Of a stretch of 64,000 nucleotides of DNA, positions 44,040 to 52,941 are shown piece by piece. Numbering within the stretch: position 1 is the first letter of the stretch; every line of letters begins with the position of its first letter. Under the pieces are notes generated by a model. It did no database searches, was not told the origin of the DNA, and worked only from the letters and a program-made list of their open reading frames with translations. The translations under genes were made by a program, and so were the position numbers. The stretch comes from Povalibacter uvarum (GTDB lineage Bacteria; Pseudomonadota; Gammaproteobacteria; Steroidobacterales; Steroidobacteraceae), in the NCBI RefSeq assembly GCF_014202975.1, contig NZ_JACHHZ010000007.1, positions 137,913 through 201,912 of the forward strand, in the 5' to 3' direction.

Positions 44040-44881
44040 CTCCGCGGCGTCATTGTTCCTGGGGAAAATCCGAAGCTCAGTGTCGAGAACACGGTTTCAA
44101 AATCCACTTCCTCGGCTTCGGGCAGGACCCTGGTCCACGTCACGCTCACGATCCACTCCCCGTCCGACGGCATTGCGAAACTTCCCCGACCGGCAGCATC
44201 GCTCGTAAACCTGTCAACGACTGTCAGGTTGCCGCGCAGGTCGATCATCTTTACCAGCGCACCCGCCAGCGGCTGTCCTTCATGGATCACCCGCAGCGGC
44301 AGGCGGGCAGCAGGGGGCGTCGCGTAAGGATTGGCTTCCGGCACGAGTTCGAGTGACAGCCCTGTGGGCATCGAGAATGAATTGCTGTCGGCTGCGCCGC
44401 CGACCTGCACGAGCATCTTCGCCCGGCGGCTGTATCGCTCGGAGCCCTCCGCGACAGTTCGTCCAGTGAGCTGGCGATGCCTCAGCGCTGGTGTCAGTCC
44501 TTCCTCGGCGAGATAGGCATTGAACTTTTCCGCCGGCAAGTAGCTCTCGGCGCGATTGTCGGTTTCGAGAATCAGCACGTGAGTGCCGGGGGCCTTCCAG
44601 CGCAGTTCACCATCGTGCTGCGGCTCGTGCAGCGTCAGCACGCCGCGCCTATCGGTTCTCTCGCCGCTCGGCCCGATCGAATCGAAACGGGTAATGCGTT
44701 TCGACTTGATCTGCGAGCGCTGCCGCGACGACGGGTCTCCCACCAGCAACGTGATCGACACTGCTTCATCGATCCGCGGGCTGAATGTTGCCGGCTGAAT
44801 CCAGAAATCGTGCGCATTCGAGCCGAAGCTCGCGGTCACCGCGATCGCAGCCAGCGATCGGATCATCGTGTCGCGCATCAT
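44036..44881 (-). CDS. DUF4198 domain exported protein
   Basis: A 281-residue secreted beta-rich protein. The signal peptide ends near NAHDF; mature proteins of this family often start H-D-F-W, as here (AHDFWIQP). The DUF4198 domain continues to near the C-terminus (GQPLAGALVKMID; GRGSFAMPSDGEWIVSV). Related proteins are linked to nickel or cobalt uptake in some bacteria, but this is not a functional proof. It lies 3 bases after the DUF4331 gene and overlaps the AlkB-like gene by 4. Confidence 0.85.
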   Translation of the reverse strand: MMRDTMIRSLAAIAVTASFGSNAHDFWIQPATFSPRIDEAVSITLLVGDPSSRQRSQIKSKRITRFDSIGPSGERTDRRGVLTLHEPQHDGELRWKAPGTHVLILETDNRAESYLPAEKFNAYLAEEGLTPALRHRQLTGRTVAEGSERYSRRAKMLVQVGGAADSNSFSMPTGLSLELVPEANPYATPPAARLPLRVIHEGQPLAGALVKMIDLRGNLTVVDRFTSDAAGRGSFAMPSDGEWIVSVTWTRVLPEAEEVDFETVFSTLSFGFSPGTMTPRR

Positions 44882-44884
44882 CGG

Positions 44885-46093
44885 TCAGTAGCCTGAGGCA
44901 GTTCCGGGCGCCGCCAGAAATGGAAAGGCCGTCAATGAATGGGTGTGATCGTCGGTGTCGACGCCATCCTCCACCCCGCTCGTCGTTCCGTTCACCAGCA
45001 ATGCCCGATACACGTCGATGGAGTCGTCGGTGACAGTTCGCCCGCCGCAGTCCGTGGCGAGTGACTTGCGGCCGGCAGCGTGCGTCAGCTCGACTGCCAA
45101 GAACTGGCGACAGACCGAGGAAGCGCTGTCGACCCACAGTCGATCGTCGGCCAGCACGCGTGCAAGCTGTGCGTATCGGGCGTCCGCCGCTGCAGATCGA
45201 TCCGCCAGCAACTGATTGCCGCAGTGCGCATCGAAAGCATCGTAGAGCGCGAGGCCCTTCTCAATCTCGGTCACGAACTCGGTGAACGTTGCAGGTGTCG
45301 TCTCGTTGAAGCGCTCCTTCAGTTCATCGGCGCGTTCCGCCGGGCCGAGCGTGGCGAGCAACGCATTCTGCGTCAGCGGTCGACCCATGCGATCGAGCTG
45401 GCGCTTCGCGTTGCTCGTCGTGGCCCAGATGGCGAGCAGGTCACCGCCGATCGCCACGATGTCGCGATCCACCGAGATCACGAGCGACGACGGCGTCCAG
45501 CCCCGCAGGAAATCCGTCGCCGGTTTGCCGTCGACCTCACGGAATTTCGTGAGTATCTGCCTGGATGTATCTGCATCGAAGCGCGGGCAACCCGCGTCGT
45601 CCGCGGGTACGCCTGCGCGCACTTTCGCCGCGGCAATTTCATAGCCCGCCCGAAAGCCTTTCACGTTGTTGATGAATGGATCGTCGCGCAGTCCGGCGAA
45701 GACTCTGAATCGTCCCCTGCTGCTGGCGAGACCCGCGACGGCACTTGGATCGCCCTGTGCGAAATCCGCGCTGCCCGCGAGACATTTCACCGAGCTCATC
45801 GATGCGAACTTGCATGTGATCGCTGTCGACGCTGTCGTCTTGCTGAACTGTCTGCCGCTGTCGATGTGGAATGTGTAGGTGAGTTCTTCCGAGAAGGAAT
45901 GTCCCACGATGGTCATCACCAGGTTGAGCCGTTTGCCATCGGCCGACATCCAAGAGAACACGTCGCCTATGTCGGCGCGCGGGTTCATCACAGTCGTGGG
46001 GGTGTCGAGATGGTTGGCGGCGGATGCCGTCAACGGGCACCATGAACTCACGCACAGAAGCGCGACCACCAATCCGTTCCCGATACTGTTCAT
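44885..46093 (-). CDS. DUF4331 family exported protein
   Basis: A 402-residue exported protein from the ATG at 46093 (TAGGGAT upstream). The signal peptide ends near ASAAN. DUF4331 features are present: an N-terminal SAANHLDTPTTV start, then ADIGDVFSWMSADGKRLNLVMTI and a late VNGTTSGVEDGVDTDDHTHSLT. The function of this secreted family is unknown. It leads the three-gene operon with the DUF4198 and AlkB-like genes. Confidence 0.85.
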   Translation of the reverse strand: MNSIGNGLVVALLCVSSWCPLTASAANHLDTPTTVMNPRADIGDVFSWMSADGKRLNLVMTIVGHSFSEELTYTFHIDSGRQFSKTTASTAITCKFASMSSVKCLAGSADFAQGDPSAVAGLASSRGRFRVFAGLRDDPFINNVKGFRAGYEIAAAKVRAGVPADDAGCPRFDADTSRQILTKFREVDGKPATDFLRGWTPSSLVISVDRDIVAIGGDLLAIWATTSNAKRQLDRMGRPLTQNALLATLGPAERADELKERFNETTPATFTEFVTEIEKGLALYDAFDAHCGNQLLADRSAAADARYAQLARVLADDRLWVDSASSVCRQFLAVELTHAAGRKSLATDCGGRTVTDDSIDVYRALLVNGTTSGVEDGVDTDDHTHSLTAFPFLAAPGTASGY

Positions 46094-46182
46094 CACGATC
46101 CCTACCGCTGCATGGAGCGTGTAGCAGACCATTGCGTTGCGCGTGGCGCTGTCAGAATCTTTAGCTGACAGCAGTGCGGCCA

Positions 46183-46200
46183 CTCCCGCGAACGCGGGAG
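46183..46200. repeat. Single REP-like palindrome
   Basis: The hairpin CTCCCGCGAACGCGGGAG has an 8-bp stem and belongs to the same family as the palindromes at 33789, 48985, 58168 and 63418. It lies just past the 3' end of the acyl-CoA dehydrogenase gene. Confidence 0.75.
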
Positions 46201-46217
46201 GCCATGACGGGGAGCTC

Positions 46218-47489
46218 CTACCCGCGCTTGATGTAACCGAACAGGTATGCCGCCACCTTCCGCATCTGGATTTCCTCCGACCCTTCGGTGATCCGGTAGC
46301 GGCGGTGGTGACGGTAGATGTGCTCGAACGGTTTGTGGCGCGAGTAGCCGATACCGCCGTGCACCTGCATTGCCCGATCGGCGGCTTCGCACACCAGGCG
46401 ATTCGCCCAGTAATTGCACATCGACACGCGATCGGACAGCCGCCTCTCCACTTCGGGGTGCGGCATGCGATCCATCTCCCACGCAGTCTTGCGGATCAGC
46501 AATCGCAGCATCTCGATCTGCGTCGCGAGTTCGACCAGCGGCCACTGGATCGCCTGGTTCTCGGCAAGCGCCTTGCCGAACGGTTGGCGCTCGCGTGCGT
46601 ACCTCGCACTCTCCTGGACGCAGAACACAGCGGCGCCGAGTGAGGAGGCGGCCTGCCGGATGCGATTCTCGTGTACGAATGCCTGCGCGAGCGCGAGACC
46701 GCCTTCGGGCGGGCCGAACAGTGCGTCCTCGGGCACCCACACGTTCGTGAAGCTCACGCGCGGGTGATCGGTCGGCATGTTGAACGTCCACAGATATTCT
46801 TCGATCACCACGCCTTCGCTGTCGGCCGGGACCAGGAATGCGGTGATTCCCTTTGCTGCGCCCGCTTCGCCGGACGTCCTCGCGAACACGATGCAATGCG
46901 TGGCCACGTGCATACCCGTGGTCCACATCTTCTCGCCGTCGATGCGCCAGCCCGCTCGGCCGCCGCGACTCTCACGCACCGCGCGTGTCTCCATGTGGGT
47001 CGCATCCGAGCCGTGATTCGGTTCGGTGAGCCCAAAGGCGAATCGATGAGTACCGTCGAGCGAGCCCCGGATGAACTCCTCCTTCTGTGCGGGGCTGCCG
47101 AAATCACGCAGCATGATCACGACTGGGAAGTTGCCGACGATCGAGTGCTCGTTCTGCAGGTCGTTGTGCAGTCCCAGGCCCCTCGCGGCCAGATGCTCGC
47201 GGATCACTGCCATCCAGAGATTCGATCCGCCCGCGCCGCCGTACTCTTCGGGCAAGGCATATCGAAAGAATCCCGCACGGTCCGCGCGGGCACGCGCTTC
47301 GTGGAGCAGCGCTTCCCACTCGGTGCGCGGCAGCCCGCCGCGATCCCAGTCGGTGCGAGCCCATTCGCGGCGATGATCGAAGAATCGCTCGTTGTCGTTC
47401 GCCCGTTGCAACGGCTCGATCTCGCGCTCGATGAAGTCATCGAGCTTGCCGAGGTAGTCGACCAGGTCGGCCGGCAGATCGAAATCCAT
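46218..47489 (-). CDS. Acyl-CoA dehydrogenase, LvaC/ACAD11-like
   Basis: A 423-residue acyl-CoA dehydrogenase from the ATG at 47489 (AAGGAG upstream). Family motifs include GLTEPNHGSDATHMETRA (about 150-167), WTTGMH and the C-terminal QVHGGIGYSRHKPFEHIYRHHRRYRITEGS region with its Arg-rich end. It is the third gene of a kinase-DUF6285-dehydrogenase operon. In levulinate catabolism (lvaABC) and in human ACAD10/11, a 4-phosphoryl-acyl-CoA is handled by such an enzyme; a matching role here is an inference from order. Confidence 0.9.
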   Translation of the reverse strand: MDFDLPADLVDYLGKLDDFIEREIEPLQRANDNERFFDHRREWARTDWDRGGLPRTEWEALLHEARARADRAGFFRYALPEEYGGAGGSNLWMAVIREHLAARGLGLHNDLQNEHSIVGNFPVVIMLRDFGSPAQKEEFIRGSLDGTHRFAFGLTEPNHGSDATHMETRAVRESRGGRAGWRIDGEKMWTTGMHVATHCIVFARTSGEAGAAKGITAFLVPADSEGVVIEEYLWTFNMPTDHPRVSFTNVWVPEDALFGPPEGGLALAQAFVHENRIRQAASSLGAAVFCVQESARYARERQPFGKALAENQAIQWPLVELATQIEMLRLLIRKTAWEMDRMPHPEVERRLSDRVSMCNYWANRLVCEAADRAMQVHGGIGYSRHKPFEHIYRHHRRYRITEGSEEIQMRKVAAYLFGYIKRG

Positions 47490-47499
47490 CCGGAGCTCC

Positions 47500-47895
47500 T
47501 TATTCCTTGCCCGCTCGCCCGGCAAGTGTGCGTTGATAGCTGGCGTACGTCGGCTGATCCACCGCGACCTTGGCGAGCGTCGTGGTCCAGAGATGCTCCA
47601 TGAGTTCCCGATCGTCGAGGCCGAGCTGCCCCGCGGCGATCCTTGCGCAGAGCTGTTGATTGAGCTCCTCAAGCGATCCGTGACTGCCGAGAAGACTCCT
47701 CAGTCGCTGGCGCTCAGCGTCATCCTGCTGAGTTGTCTCAGCGTTCAAGGCCAGCTGACGCCGTACGAGCTCGACAGCATTCGCCGCCACACGCGCATCG
47801 AATGCTTCGCGCGGCGGCAGCTTCGAGGGAACGACGTCTCGCAGGAACGTCGCAACCGATTCCAGAATCTCCGCGGGTGTCGGGTGGTCCTGCAT
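47500..47895 (-). CDS. DUF6285 small protein, LvaB-like
   Basis: A 131-residue soluble protein recognised as DUF6285 by its length, the N-terminal TPAEILESVATFLRDVVP motif and its position between an APH-type kinase and an acyl-CoA dehydrogenase. LvaB, a small partner of the LvaA kinase, occupies the same place in levulinate operons. It starts one base after the kinase stop. Confidence 0.8.
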   Translation of the reverse strand: MQDHPTPAEILESVATFLRDVVPSKLPPREAFDARVAANAVELVRRQLALNAETTQQDDAERQRLRSLLGSHGSLEELNQQLCARIAAGQLGLDDRELMEHLWTTTLAKVAVDQPTYASYQRTLAGRAGKE

Positions 47896-47896
47896 T

Positions 47897-48892
47897 TCAC
47901 TCCTCCAGGATCCGCAGCAAGTCGAGCTCGCTCTCGGACGCGCGCCTCGCGATCATCGCCCGCTCGACACTTCGATCGCGGCCGCTGCGGAACCAGTCGA
48001 CCATGCCGGAGCACATCAGTCCCCAGCGCAGGCTGCCAAAGATTTCCCAGTAGCGCAGCCGCGTACGATCGAGTCGTTCGCCGCTGGCGTTCTCGTAGGC
48101 CGAATAGAGCGCCTCGCGCGAACCGAGCCCGCCGGCTGGCGAATCGATCTTGCCGAAGCGCCACGGATGCAGACACAGCCAGGCCAGATCGTGCATGGGA
48201 TCACCGATGTGGCAGAGCTCCCAGTCGAGTACCGCACGCAGTCCCTCCGGGCCGACGATGAGGTTGCCCATGCGGTAGTCGCCGTGCACGAGTCGCGGAG
48301 TGAAAGGCGTCTTCGGCTCGTGATCGCGCAGGTAGCGAAGCGTGAGCTCGAACACGGGACGCGATTGACCCTGGCTGCGATACTCCTGCCGCCATTCATC
48401 GAGCGTCTGTGCGACGCTCTGCATCTTCAGAGGCGGAAGCCGATCCAGCGGCACTGCGTGAATGTGCGCCGCCGTCTCTGCGATCTGTTTCAGGAGCACG
48501 TGGTGAATCGCCTGGAAGGCCGGGTCGCGCAGGATCTTCCGCGCGATGGTCTCGCCTTCGATGCGCTCCATCAGGAAACCGCCGCCCAGACGATCGTCCG
48601 GCTGCAATACGTAGCGGACGATCGGTGCCTTGACGCCTGCCGCGACCGCAGCCTGGATCACCGACGCTTCGGTGCCGAGCCCGGCGAAATCTTCAGGCTG
48701 TGCATTGCCGGGCGGCCGCCGACGCAGGATCAGTGGGATCGTGCCGGTCGTCGACTCGGCATCGAACGACCACGTTTCCATGCTCGCGCCGGCAGACAGG
48801 TGACGCAGCGAATGCACTGCGCTCACGCCCGGAATGCGGGCGACGACCACGGCCTGAAGTGCATCCTGGAAGCTGTCTGCGTTCGAGGTCAT
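47897..48892 (-). CDS. Aminoglycoside-phosphotransferase-like kinase, LvaA-like
   Basis: A 331-residue APH/choline-kinase-fold protein from the ATG at 48892. The catalytic loop is LVHGDYRMGNLIVGPEG (about 205-221, Asp of HGD) and the metal-binding Asp is in VLDWELCHIGDP. The N-terminal FSAGASMETWSF-type P-loop equivalent is also present. In the matching levulinate operons this enzyme phosphorylates the 4-hydroxyacyl-CoA. The ribosome binding site is weak, so an earlier start cannot be excluded. It leads the operon. Confidence 0.85.
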   Translation of the reverse strand: MTSNADSFQDALQAVVVARIPGVSAVHSLRHLSAGASMETWSFDAESTTGTIPLILRRRPPGNAQPEDFAGLGTEASVIQAAVAAGVKAPIVRYVLQPDDRLGGGFLMERIEGETIARKILRDPAFQAIHHVLLKQIAETAAHIHAVPLDRLPPLKMQSVAQTLDEWRQEYRSQGQSRPVFELTLRYLRDHEPKTPFTPRLVHGDYRMGNLIVGPEGLRAVLDWELCHIGDPMHDLAWLCLHPWRFGKIDSPAGGLGSREALYSAYENASGERLDRTRLRYWEIFGSLRWGLMCSGMVDWFRSGRDRSVERAMIARRASESELDLLRILEE

Positions 48893-48984
48893 CGGAGATC
48901 GGCGTTGGCCCTCCACTGGTCGCGGAGAATGGCAGAACAGGCACCTCGACCGCACCTATCGAGATCGATACTGTCGAGCCGCCG

Positions 48985-49051
48985 ATGGATTCCCGCGTTC
49001 GCGGAAATGACAGTGGTCCGTCACTCCCGCGAACGCGGGAGTCCATGTCTC
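48985..49051. repeat. REP-like palindrome pair overlapping the end of an AraC gene
   Basis: Two oppositely oriented REP-type units lie at 48985-49014 and 49022-49051. The second, CTCCCGCGAACGCGGGAG, encodes the last codons and stop of the AraC-family gene at 49021-49884. Confidence 0.75.
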
Positions 49052-49884
49052 ACTGATCGCTGAAATTCCCCGGGCGTTCGCCCGAACGCCTGTCTGAACG
49101 CTGCACTGAAATGACTGTGACTCGAGAATCCCAGGTCCGCCCCTAGCCGCGACAGATCGTCGTAGCTGCCCAGCAGCTCCAGCGACCGCGCCAGGCGCAA
49201 TCGCAATTGATAGCGTGACAGCGGCATGCCTTCGACCTGCTGGAATACCTGCGTAAGGTAGACCGGCGAACCGCCGACTTCCGCGGCGATGTCCGCAAGC
49301 GACCAGCGGCGCGAAAGATCGGACGACAGTACCAGCTTCACGCGATCGACGAGTTTCCGCCGGACCGCTGTACCACGGGAGACGTGAGAGGTCTTCAATC
49401 CCAACGCACGCCGGACAAGTGCCACGGTGGCTGTTTCTGCTTCCAGCGGCTCTGTGATCTTTCCGGCGAGGCCGTAGCGCAGTTGTGCGGCGAGCGCTTG
49501 AGCGTGTGAATCGATGCGCAAGCGTGCGGGTTTGAAGGTGACGCGCGACGAGCTGTCCAGGTGTTCACGCGGCGAGAGCTCCTGCAATCCGTCTCCGCCG
49601 AGCGCAATGGACAGGCACGCATCGCCGCCGGAAAGCGGATGACTGATGCGGTAGCCTTCGCCAGCGTTGAAGAACAGCAGCTGGTTCGCTTCGGCGACCG
49701 TTGCTTCGCTGCGCGCATGCCGGACATAGACACCGCGATAGGGAAACACGAGGTGTGTCGTGCTTGCACACTCTTCCGCACTCGCATGACGGCAATCGCC
49801 CCGGCAGATCACATCACTGATCGTCGCCGTGGCGGTGCTCAGCAGGCATTGAACGGAGAGTTGGGTCATGCGGCGTTCGGTCAT
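49021..49884 (-). CDS. AraC family regulator with REP-encoded C-terminus
   Basis: About 287 residues from the ATG at 49884 (282 from 49869). The N-terminal half carries a cupin-like/AraC sensing region, and the C-terminal two-HTH domain spans about 185-275 (WSLADIAAEVGGSPVYLTQV; DDLSRLGADLGFSSHSHFSAAFRQAFG). The last residues (RHGLPRSRE) and the TGA stop are encoded by a REP palindrome. It is read in the same direction as the LvaABC-like genes and could control them. The start is uncertain as no strong ribosome binding site is seen. Confidence 0.85.
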   Translation of the reverse strand: MTERRMTQLSVQCLLSTATATISDVICRGDCRHASAEECASTTHLVFPYRGVYVRHARSEATVAEANQLLFFNAGEGYRISHPLSGGDACLSIALGGDGLQELSPREHLDSSSRVTFKPARLRIDSHAQALAAQLRYGLAGKITEPLEAETATVALVRRALGLKTSHVSRGTAVRRKLVDRVKLVLSSDLSRRWSLADIAAEVGGSPVYLTQVFQQVEGMPLSRYQLRLRLARSLELLGSYDDLSRLGADLGFSSHSHFSAAFRQAFGRTPGEFQRSVRHGLPRSRE

Positions 49885-50062
49885 TCTTTGAACGGAGCGC
49901 GCCCATCGTAGCGGATCCGCGGGCCATCGGGACCTTTGCGGGCAGGGATCGTGACCGCATCGCCTCATTTGCGGACCGGCGGGCAGGGGCGGGTGAACTG
50001 GGATATCCTGCCGTCCAACTCAGGCGAATCGGGCAGCGCAAGATCCGAAGCCCAAGCTGCAA

Positions 50063-51007
50063 ATGAACGGAATCCGCCGCAATATCAGGCTGTTGATCGT
50101 GGGGTTCGCCGCGGTCGCTGCGACCGCCGCAGCTCATTCCCACGCCGATGAGGACTCTTCCGCTTCCATCGCGGAAGCAGCGGCCCAGACGACTGAAGCC
50201 GGGAACGATGAGCGTGCCGCGCTTCTGAAGAAGGCGAAGGAACAACGCAAGTGGCGTTTCTCTCGCTACCAGCCTCCGACTGGAATCGGCGACCTCAAGT
50301 GGGGAGAGCGGCCCGCGAATTTCGAGCGATACCGGCCGGTGAACATCGAAGTCACCTTCACGCCGGGCAGGTACATCTGGAGCGGCAACCCATGCCTCGC
50401 GACCGCCGACTGCGACATCAACCACATCCTCAACTCGCTGCGGATCGATCAACACGAGCAGTTCCAGATGTTCGCGGAGTTCGTGATCCCGGAACAGGGA
50501 ATGCGCTTCACGAACACCGGCGTAGTAATGTATCCGGTGACGTATATGTTCTGCGCCAACTGGGCCGGCGGTCGCGGCAAGCCGCCGCCTGACATTGAAC
50601 AGCGGCTGGTCCTGTGCGGCGCCCGTCTCGTCTTCGAGAGTCAGACCGGCGAAGCGCTGGCGGCCCTGCGCGAGGATGAGCCGACGAACTACGAGCGCGT
50701 GCTGTTCGAGCTCATCGAGCGCCATGGACGTCCACCCAACTACTGGCGATCGCCGCAGGTGATCGTGAAGACCGACGACGCGATCATCAGCGAGCCGCGC
50801 AAACGCAGGTTCGACAACTGGGCCTGGTGTCCCTTCTACCGCGGCGGCGCACGTTCGTGCGGTACGAGCGTGAATCTCGCGTTCAATGAAAAGACCGGCA
50901 ATGGTGCCGTCATTTTCGCTACACGCGCCATCTGGGACTTCGCCGCGGCCAGCGACTCCAAATCCGAATCGGCGCGGCTGCTGCACAAGCTCCTGTACGA
51001 AGAGTGA
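50063..51007 (+). CDS. Exported hypothetical protein
   Basis: A 314-residue protein not recognised. The signal peptide ends near HSHADE. After a helical, charged linker (about 28-65) there is a body with several Cys (NPCLATADCDINH; FCANWAGGRG; LVLCGARL; WCPFYRGGARSCG) that may pair. Trp/Tyr content is high. It stands between the reversed AraC gene and the sigma factor gene. Confidence 0.7.
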   Translation: MNGIRRNIRLLIVGFAAVAATAAAHSHADEDSSASIAEAAAQTTEAGNDERAALLKKAKEQRKWRFSRYQPPTGIGDLKWGERPANFERYRPVNIEVTFTPGRYIWSGNPCLATADCDINHILNSLRIDQHEQFQMFAEFVIPEQGMRFTNTGVVMYPVTYMFCANWAGGRGKPPPDIEQRLVLCGARLVFESQTGEALAALREDEPTNYERVLFELIERHGRPPNYWRSPQVIVKTDDAIISEPRKRRFDNWAWCPFYRGGARSCGTSVNLAFNEKTGNGAVIFATRAIWDFAAASDSKSESARLLHKLLYEE

Positions 51008-51148
51008 GCCTCTGGCCGGCTGCGTCCGGCCCACGCAGGCCGAGGGGTTTCGCCGATCGCCAACCCCCTCCCTCTCATATATATGTGCCCGTCCCGATCG
51101 ATGGATCGGCCATATTCATAAAGAAAACTGGCCGCGCTCGCCGTCCGG

Positions 51149-51180
51149 GAGGGGGAAGCGGATGCCCATACCCGGTCTTA
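51149..51180 (+). promoter_or_regulatory. Predicted ECF-sigma promoter before the sigma factor gene
   Basis: Blocks GAGGGGGAAG (51149-51158) and CCCGGTCTTA (51171-51180) recur exactly at 52857-52888 with the same 22-base spacing. A GGAA-containing upstream block and GTC-containing downstream block resemble ECF promoters. It lies 38 bases before the sigma gene start, so the sigma factor probably activates its own transcription. Confidence 0.65.
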
Positions 51181-51217
51181 ACCCTCAGGTACGACTCCGC
51201 GAGAAGCCTCACCGCTC

Positions 51218-51754
51218 ATGTCCGATCCGGGCTCCAAAGGCCACGTTGCCGACTGGTTCCGACGCCTGCGCACCCCGTTGCGCCGGTTTCTCGTCGGGCG
51301 CGGAGCCGTGCGCGTCGCCGACCTGGACGATATCGCCCAGGAGGTTTTCCTCCGCCTGCTGCGCTATCGCACCAGCGAAGTGGTCAGTCAGCCGCAGGCG
51401 TATCTGTTCAAGATCGCGTCGAACGTCGCCGCGGAGTGGGCGATTCGCGCCCGTCACCGGTTCGAGCACGAGCCCCACTGGCTCGACTCGCTGGTCGCGG
51501 AGGATCAGGTCGAGGAGACGCTCGACAGCGCCGCCGCCCAGAACGAAATCCGTCGCGCCGTCGATACCCTGACGCCGCGCGAACGCCAGATCATCAAACT
51601 GTATTTCGAGGAAGGACTGACGCATGCGCAGATCGCCGAGCGAATCGGCGTAACGCTGCGGGTCGTGCGTCGGGACTTCGAGAAAAGCTATAGCAAACTG
51701 CGCGGCGAGCTGAAGCTGCAGCAAACAGGAGCGCTCAAGTATGGAAGCGAATGA
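51218..51754 (+). CDS. FecI-type ECF sigma factor
   Basis: A 178-residue ECF sigma factor. Region 2 is at about 20-80 (VADLDDIAQEVFLRLLRYRT; PQAYLFKIASNVAAEWAIRARH) and region 4 at about 115-165 (LTPRERQIIKLYFEEGLTHAQIAERIGVTLRVVRRDFEK). It has the FecI layout and is followed, with a 14-base overlap, by a FecR gene, and then by a TonB-dependent receptor. In such systems the anti-sigma FecR releases the sigma when the receptor binds its ligand. Its own promoter carries the shared element. Confidence 0.93.
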   Translation: MSDPGSKGHVADWFRRLRTPLRRFLVGRGAVRVADLDDIAQEVFLRLLRYRTSEVVSQPQAYLFKIASNVAAEWAIRARHRFEHEPHWLDSLVAEDQVEETLDSAAAQNEIRRAVDTLTPRERQIIKLYFEEGLTHAQIAERIGVTLRVVRRDFEKSYSKLRGELKLQQTGALKYGSE

Positions 51755-52835
51755 ACGGCGCAGGCTCGCCACGGAGGAGGCGAGTCGGTGGTGGATCAAG
51801 ATGGATACGCGCTCAGCGGACACCCTGTCGGCTGAGGATCAGCGGCAGTTCACGGAATGGCTGCGCGAATCGCCTCTGCACGTGTCCGCGATGCTGCATG
51901 TTGCGCATGTTCACGATGCACTGGGCAGGTTCAAAGGCTGGAGCGAGGTTGCCACCGACGGCGCGGATGAGAACGACAACGTCGTGACTTTGCGCGACCA
52001 ATCACCGCGCGAAGAGTCAGCGCCCCGTCGCCGCTCTGCATGGCTGCCGGCCGCACTCGCGGCTGGCCTGTGCACGTTCGTGGTCGGCGGCGCATGGATG
52101 TGGCTCGGCCGCGGTGAGGTGATCGTGACGGATCGTGCCGAGCGGCGCGAAGTCATGCTGAGCGACGGCAGCGTCGTCCGGCTCGAACCAGAGTCGATGG
52201 TCCGCGCCAGCATGAGCGATGACGTACGCAACATCACGCTGGTTCGCGGACGTGCCCTGTTCCACGTGAGCAAGGACCCGAATCGACCGTTCATCGTTGC
52301 GGCCAACAATACCGCTGTTCGCGCAATCGGCACGGCCTTCGGCGTCGAGCACAAGAAGGACGAGATCATCGTGACAGTTGCCGAGGGCGAAGTCGCGGTG
52401 CGCCCCGTTGCGCCGAAGATTCCAATCCTTCCGATGACACAGCAGGACGAGAGCCCGTCGGCAGCTCAGCCCGCAAGCGCAGGCGTCGTATCGAAGAGCG
52501 TGAGTGAAGTGCGTCTGACTGCGGGCAAGCAGGTCATCGTGCAGTCTTCCGGCAGCGCCGAACCCGTGCGTGAAGTCGATGCCGAGCGCGCGCTCGCCTG
52601 GTCCGAGGGAAGGCTCGTGTTCGACGGCGTGCCGTTGCGTGATGTCGCCGAAGAATTCAATCGCTACAACCATGTTCAGTTGCGCATCGAAGGCGAAGAT
52701 CTGGGACAGCGTCTGGTGCGCGGCGTGTTCCAGGCGTCCGATCCGGAAACGCTGATTGCCTTCATCGGCGCCGGCGCTCACGTCAGTGTGACGTATCCGG
52801 ATCGCCAGAACATCGTTGTCGCAGCCGCTCCCTAA
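51741..52835 (+). CDS. FecR-type anti-sigma factor
   Basis: A 364-residue FecR-like protein. The cytoplasmic N-terminus (DUF4880-type, about 8-60) should bind the sigma factor. One transmembrane helix lies near 97-118 (LPAALAAGLCTFVVGGAWMW). The periplasmic FecR domain follows (REVMLSDGSVVRLEPES; GRALFHVSKDPNRPFIVAA), and a C-terminal STN-like region ends the protein (YNHVQLRIEGEDLGQRLVRG). It overlaps the sigma gene, and AGGAG precedes its ATG. Confidence 0.93.
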   Translation: MEANERRRLATEEASRWWIKMDTRSADTLSAEDQRQFTEWLRESPLHVSAMLHVAHVHDALGRFKGWSEVATDGADENDNVVTLRDQSPREESAPRRRSAWLPAALAAGLCTFVVGGAWMWLGRGEVIVTDRAERREVMLSDGSVVRLEPESMVRASMSDDVRNITLVRGRALFHVSKDPNRPFIVAANNTAVRAIGTAFGVEHKKDEIIVTVAEGEVAVRPVAPKIPILPMTQQDESPSAAQPASAGVVSKSVSEVRLTAGKQVIVQSSGSAEPVREVDAERALAWSEGRLVFDGVPLRDVAEEFNRYNHVQLRIEGEDLGQRLVRGVFQASDPETLIAFIGAGAHVSVTYPDRQNIVVAAAP

Positions 52836-52856
52836 AGCGCGGCTGATCGATCTGTC

Positions 52857-52888
52857 GAGGGGGAAGTTCGTGAGGTCGCCCGGTCTTA
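52857..52888 (+). promoter_or_regulatory. Predicted ECF-sigma promoter before the TonB receptor gene
   Basis: GAGGGGGAAG (52857-52866) and CCCGGTCTTA (52879-52888) repeat the element at 51149-51180 with the same spacing. It lies 53 bases before the receptor ATG, so the sigma factor is predicted to drive the receptor and the genes after it. Confidence 0.65.
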
Positions 52889-52941
52889 CTTAATCAGAAC
52901 GTATTTCGACAACCAGATCGTACTGGGCGGGGAGACCAACG

